From the NCBI GenBank assembly GCA_946614175.1, contig CAMOGP010000003.1, positions 1-33,813 on the forward strand: a stretch of 33,813 nucleotides of DNA, written 5' to 3'. Of the stretch, positions 32,432-33,813 are shown piece by piece. A program made the position numbers and the translations under genes. Within the stretch, counting starts at the first letter, position 1; each line of letters starts with the position of its first letter. Below the pieces are notes generated by a model that saw nothing but the letters and a program-made list of their open reading frames with translations, was not told the DNA's origin and did no database searches. The DNA comes from an uncultured Prevotella sp. GTDB taxonomy: Bacteria > Bacteroidota > Bacteroidia > Bacteroidales > Bacteroidaceae.

Positions 32432-33813
32432 TTATTTCAAAGGCTTGATGGCAAATGTGAAGTCATACTCCTTGAAAGGAACACGATATTCGTTGCGAGG
32501 CCATGCACCCCATGAGTTCACGCAACCCAGGCCCAACTGACGCTGCTGGATATGAACGCTGGTGTAACCTGACGGAACCAGGTCGCCACTATGACGTCCC
32601 CAAGCCTTGTCCTTATGAGGACCGTCGTCAAGCTGGCCAGTGGTGTAGGGCAGGGCAGAAGCCTCCATCGGTGCGTTGGAATAGAACTGCAGCCCCTTTC
32701 CGCTTTGGTTGATGACTGAGAACCAGCGTACGTCAACGTGGTTACCACTCTCCTGTGGACGGATATACTCAAAATACTCATCCTTCACGGCATTCCTATA
32801 CACGCCCAGGAACTCAGAATCCTTACGGTCGCTGTAGGTCTCGACAGGACCACGTCCGTAATACTCCACCTGGTCGTACTGCTTAGGCATCTGGATACCC
32901 ATGCCAAAGCGGAACATCTCGCTCATCTTGGCTTCATCCTCAGGCTTCAGCTGCTCACGTACAATCACTTCACCATCAGCAGTGAGGGTGTAGGTCATTG
33001 TGAGGATGGCAAAAGCCGGACGACGCTCATCGCGGTTTCTTGGACCTGCCGTGCGAGTGGCGGGTTCGCGCAGTTCTATGGTGACGGTAACGGAATTGTC
33101 GCCTGTCTTGAAATCTTTCACCCTTGTCTCAGGACTCTTCCAGGCAGAGAAGCGATTCTGCAGCTGAGCACCATAGTCATTATCCGTTGGAGCACGCCAG
33201 AACTCAGGCACGATGCTCTCACGGAACTGCAACATATCCTGACCATCCACAGTCAGATAGTCTATCCATCCGTTCCAACGACCGATATAGAGATCGGTGC
33301 CTGCAGCAGAGAGTTTCACGTAAGTGTTGGTCTCTTCCTTCAGAACCTCAGCTGTCTCCTGTTTCAGTTCAGGATACTTGTACTCGTTGATGCAGAACTG
33401 CTGCTTTGCCAGTACCTGACCTTTCTCTATGAGAGGTGCACCGTTCTTTGACTTGAAGTAGAACGACACGAAAATCTCGTTGTCGCCATGATGACTCAAT
33501 ACGCGCTCAATGACCTTCTGCATCTCCTCTGAAGTGATCACCTTGCGCTGCTGTGGCTGGATGCCGCTGATGTCGATAGTGCCTTCGTGACCGAAGGTCA
33601 TACCGTTAGGACAGTTGACACTCTCGTGGTGATGGCTGCCTACGCCGCCTACAAACCATTCCAGTTGCAGGTCGTCGAGCGTCTTAAAGAAATTCTCATT
33701 GTAGATTTCAAACTTACCGGCCTTCAGGTCCACATCCTTCACCCATACGCTCTGATAGTAGTAGCCTACCTCGTAGGCATGAGGATTCAGGCGACGGTCT
33801 GGTGCGATGATAC
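32432..33813 (-). CDS. GH2 beta-galactosidase, C-terminal part (5' truncated)
   Basis: The frame is open to the right window edge: upstream of the track's GTG the sequence reads IIAPDRRLNPHAYEV, the conserved end of the GH2 catalytic barrel. About 459 residues remain of a protein that should exceed 1000. First comes an immunoglobulin-like domain (residues 25-110, KDVDLKAGKFEIYNENFF), then the beta-galactosidase small-chain domain (about 165-459) with QFRESIVPEFWRAPTDNDYG, YYGRGPVETYSDRKDSEFLG and VHIQQRQLGLGCVNSWG. These blocks define LacZ-type enzymes. The nucleophile and acid/base residues lie outside the window, so activity and substrate cannot be checked. Confidence 0.92.
   Translation of the reverse strand, partial: IIAPDRRLNPHAYEVGYYYQSVWVKDVDLKAGKFEIYNENFFKTLDDLQLEWFVGGVGSHHHESVNCPNGMTFGHEGTIDISGIQPQQRKVITSEEMQKVIERVLSHHGDNEIFVSFYFKSKNGAPLIEKGQVLAKQQFCINEYKYPELKQETAEVLKEETNTYVKLSAAGTDLYIGRWNGWIDYLTVDGQDMLQFRESIVPEFWRAPTDNDYGAQLQNRFSAWKSPETRVKDFKTGDNSVTVTIELREPATRTAGPRNRDERRPAFAILTMTYTLTADGEVIVREQLKPEDEAKMSEMFRFGMGIQMPKQYDQVEYYGRGPVETYSDRKDSEFLGVYRNAVKDEYFEYIRPQESGNHVDVRWFSVINQSGKGLQFYSNAPMEASALPYTTGQLDDGPHKDKAWGRHSGDLVPSGYTSVHIQQRQLGLGCVNSWGAWPRNEYRVPFKEYDFTFAIKPLK

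Noticed and set aside
32738-33451. 237-aa plus-strand ORF opposite the beta-galactosidase gene
   Set aside because: The opposite frame encodes clear GH2 motifs (YYGRGPVETY); this ORF is a by-product of codon usage.

Overview
The window looks like a chromosomal segment from a Bacteroidota member, most likely Prevotella/Segatella or a close relative. The case rests on several points: promoters of the Bacteroidota type (TAnnTTTG at -7 with TTTG near -33); weak A-rich leaders instead of Shine-Dalgarno sites; families largely confined to the phylum (DUF4296, DUF3256, the near-cysteine-free DksA/TraR form, OadG with a lamin-tail domain, a T9SS-type C-terminal domain); and a eukaryote-like IleS. No rRNA, tRNA, CRISPR array, insertion sequence or phage gene was seen. 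The content is mostly core metabolism and envelope biology. Both ends cut through genes: thrS lacks its N-terminus on the left and a GH2 beta-galactosidase lacks its N-terminal half on the right.

Region 1 (1-7.6 kb): the end of thrS converges through a bidirectional terminator on a leftward operon of an FGGY sugar kinase, transketolase and RpiB, a pentose-to-pentose-phosphate unit. Upstream of the kinase promoter is a 320-bp gene-free stretch. It holds five CTATGG-type repeats spaced 21-22 bp and a nested GGGACAGAT inverted repeat directly after uxuA (mannonate dehydratase).

Region 2 (7.7-16.2 kb): a tight rightward run: ileS, a DksA/TraR-like regulator, lspA, a DUF4296 lipoprotein, a small overlapping gene, an MFS nucleoside-type permease, a DUF151 nuclease-family protein, rsmE and a DUF3256 protein.

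Region 3 (16.2-22.2 kb): two leftward units. The first joins a tiny secreted protein that is little more than a T9SS-like C-terminal domain, an L,D-transpeptidase, an ECF sigma factor, its probable anti-sigma factor and a Spy/CpxP-like periplasmic sensor, and looks like an envelope-stress module. The second is mazG, an acidic lipoprotein and rnz.

Region 4 (22.2-29.5 kb): rightward valS, an AspT/YidE-type transporter, then the gamma, biotin-carrier and beta subunits of a sodium-pumping decarboxylase, without the alpha (carboxyltransferase) subunit. The valS promoter and leader closely resemble those of ileS.

Region 5 (29.5-33.8 kb): a 59-aa lipoprotein gene missed by the ORF track, with its own promoter and terminator; mtaB and a family 2 glycosyltransferase; then a bidirectional terminator facing the beta-galactosidase. 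The least explained items are the phased repeat array and nested inverted repeat near 6.1 kb, the 173-bp out-of-frame gene overlap near 13 kb, and the stand-alone CTD protein leading the sigma-factor operon.
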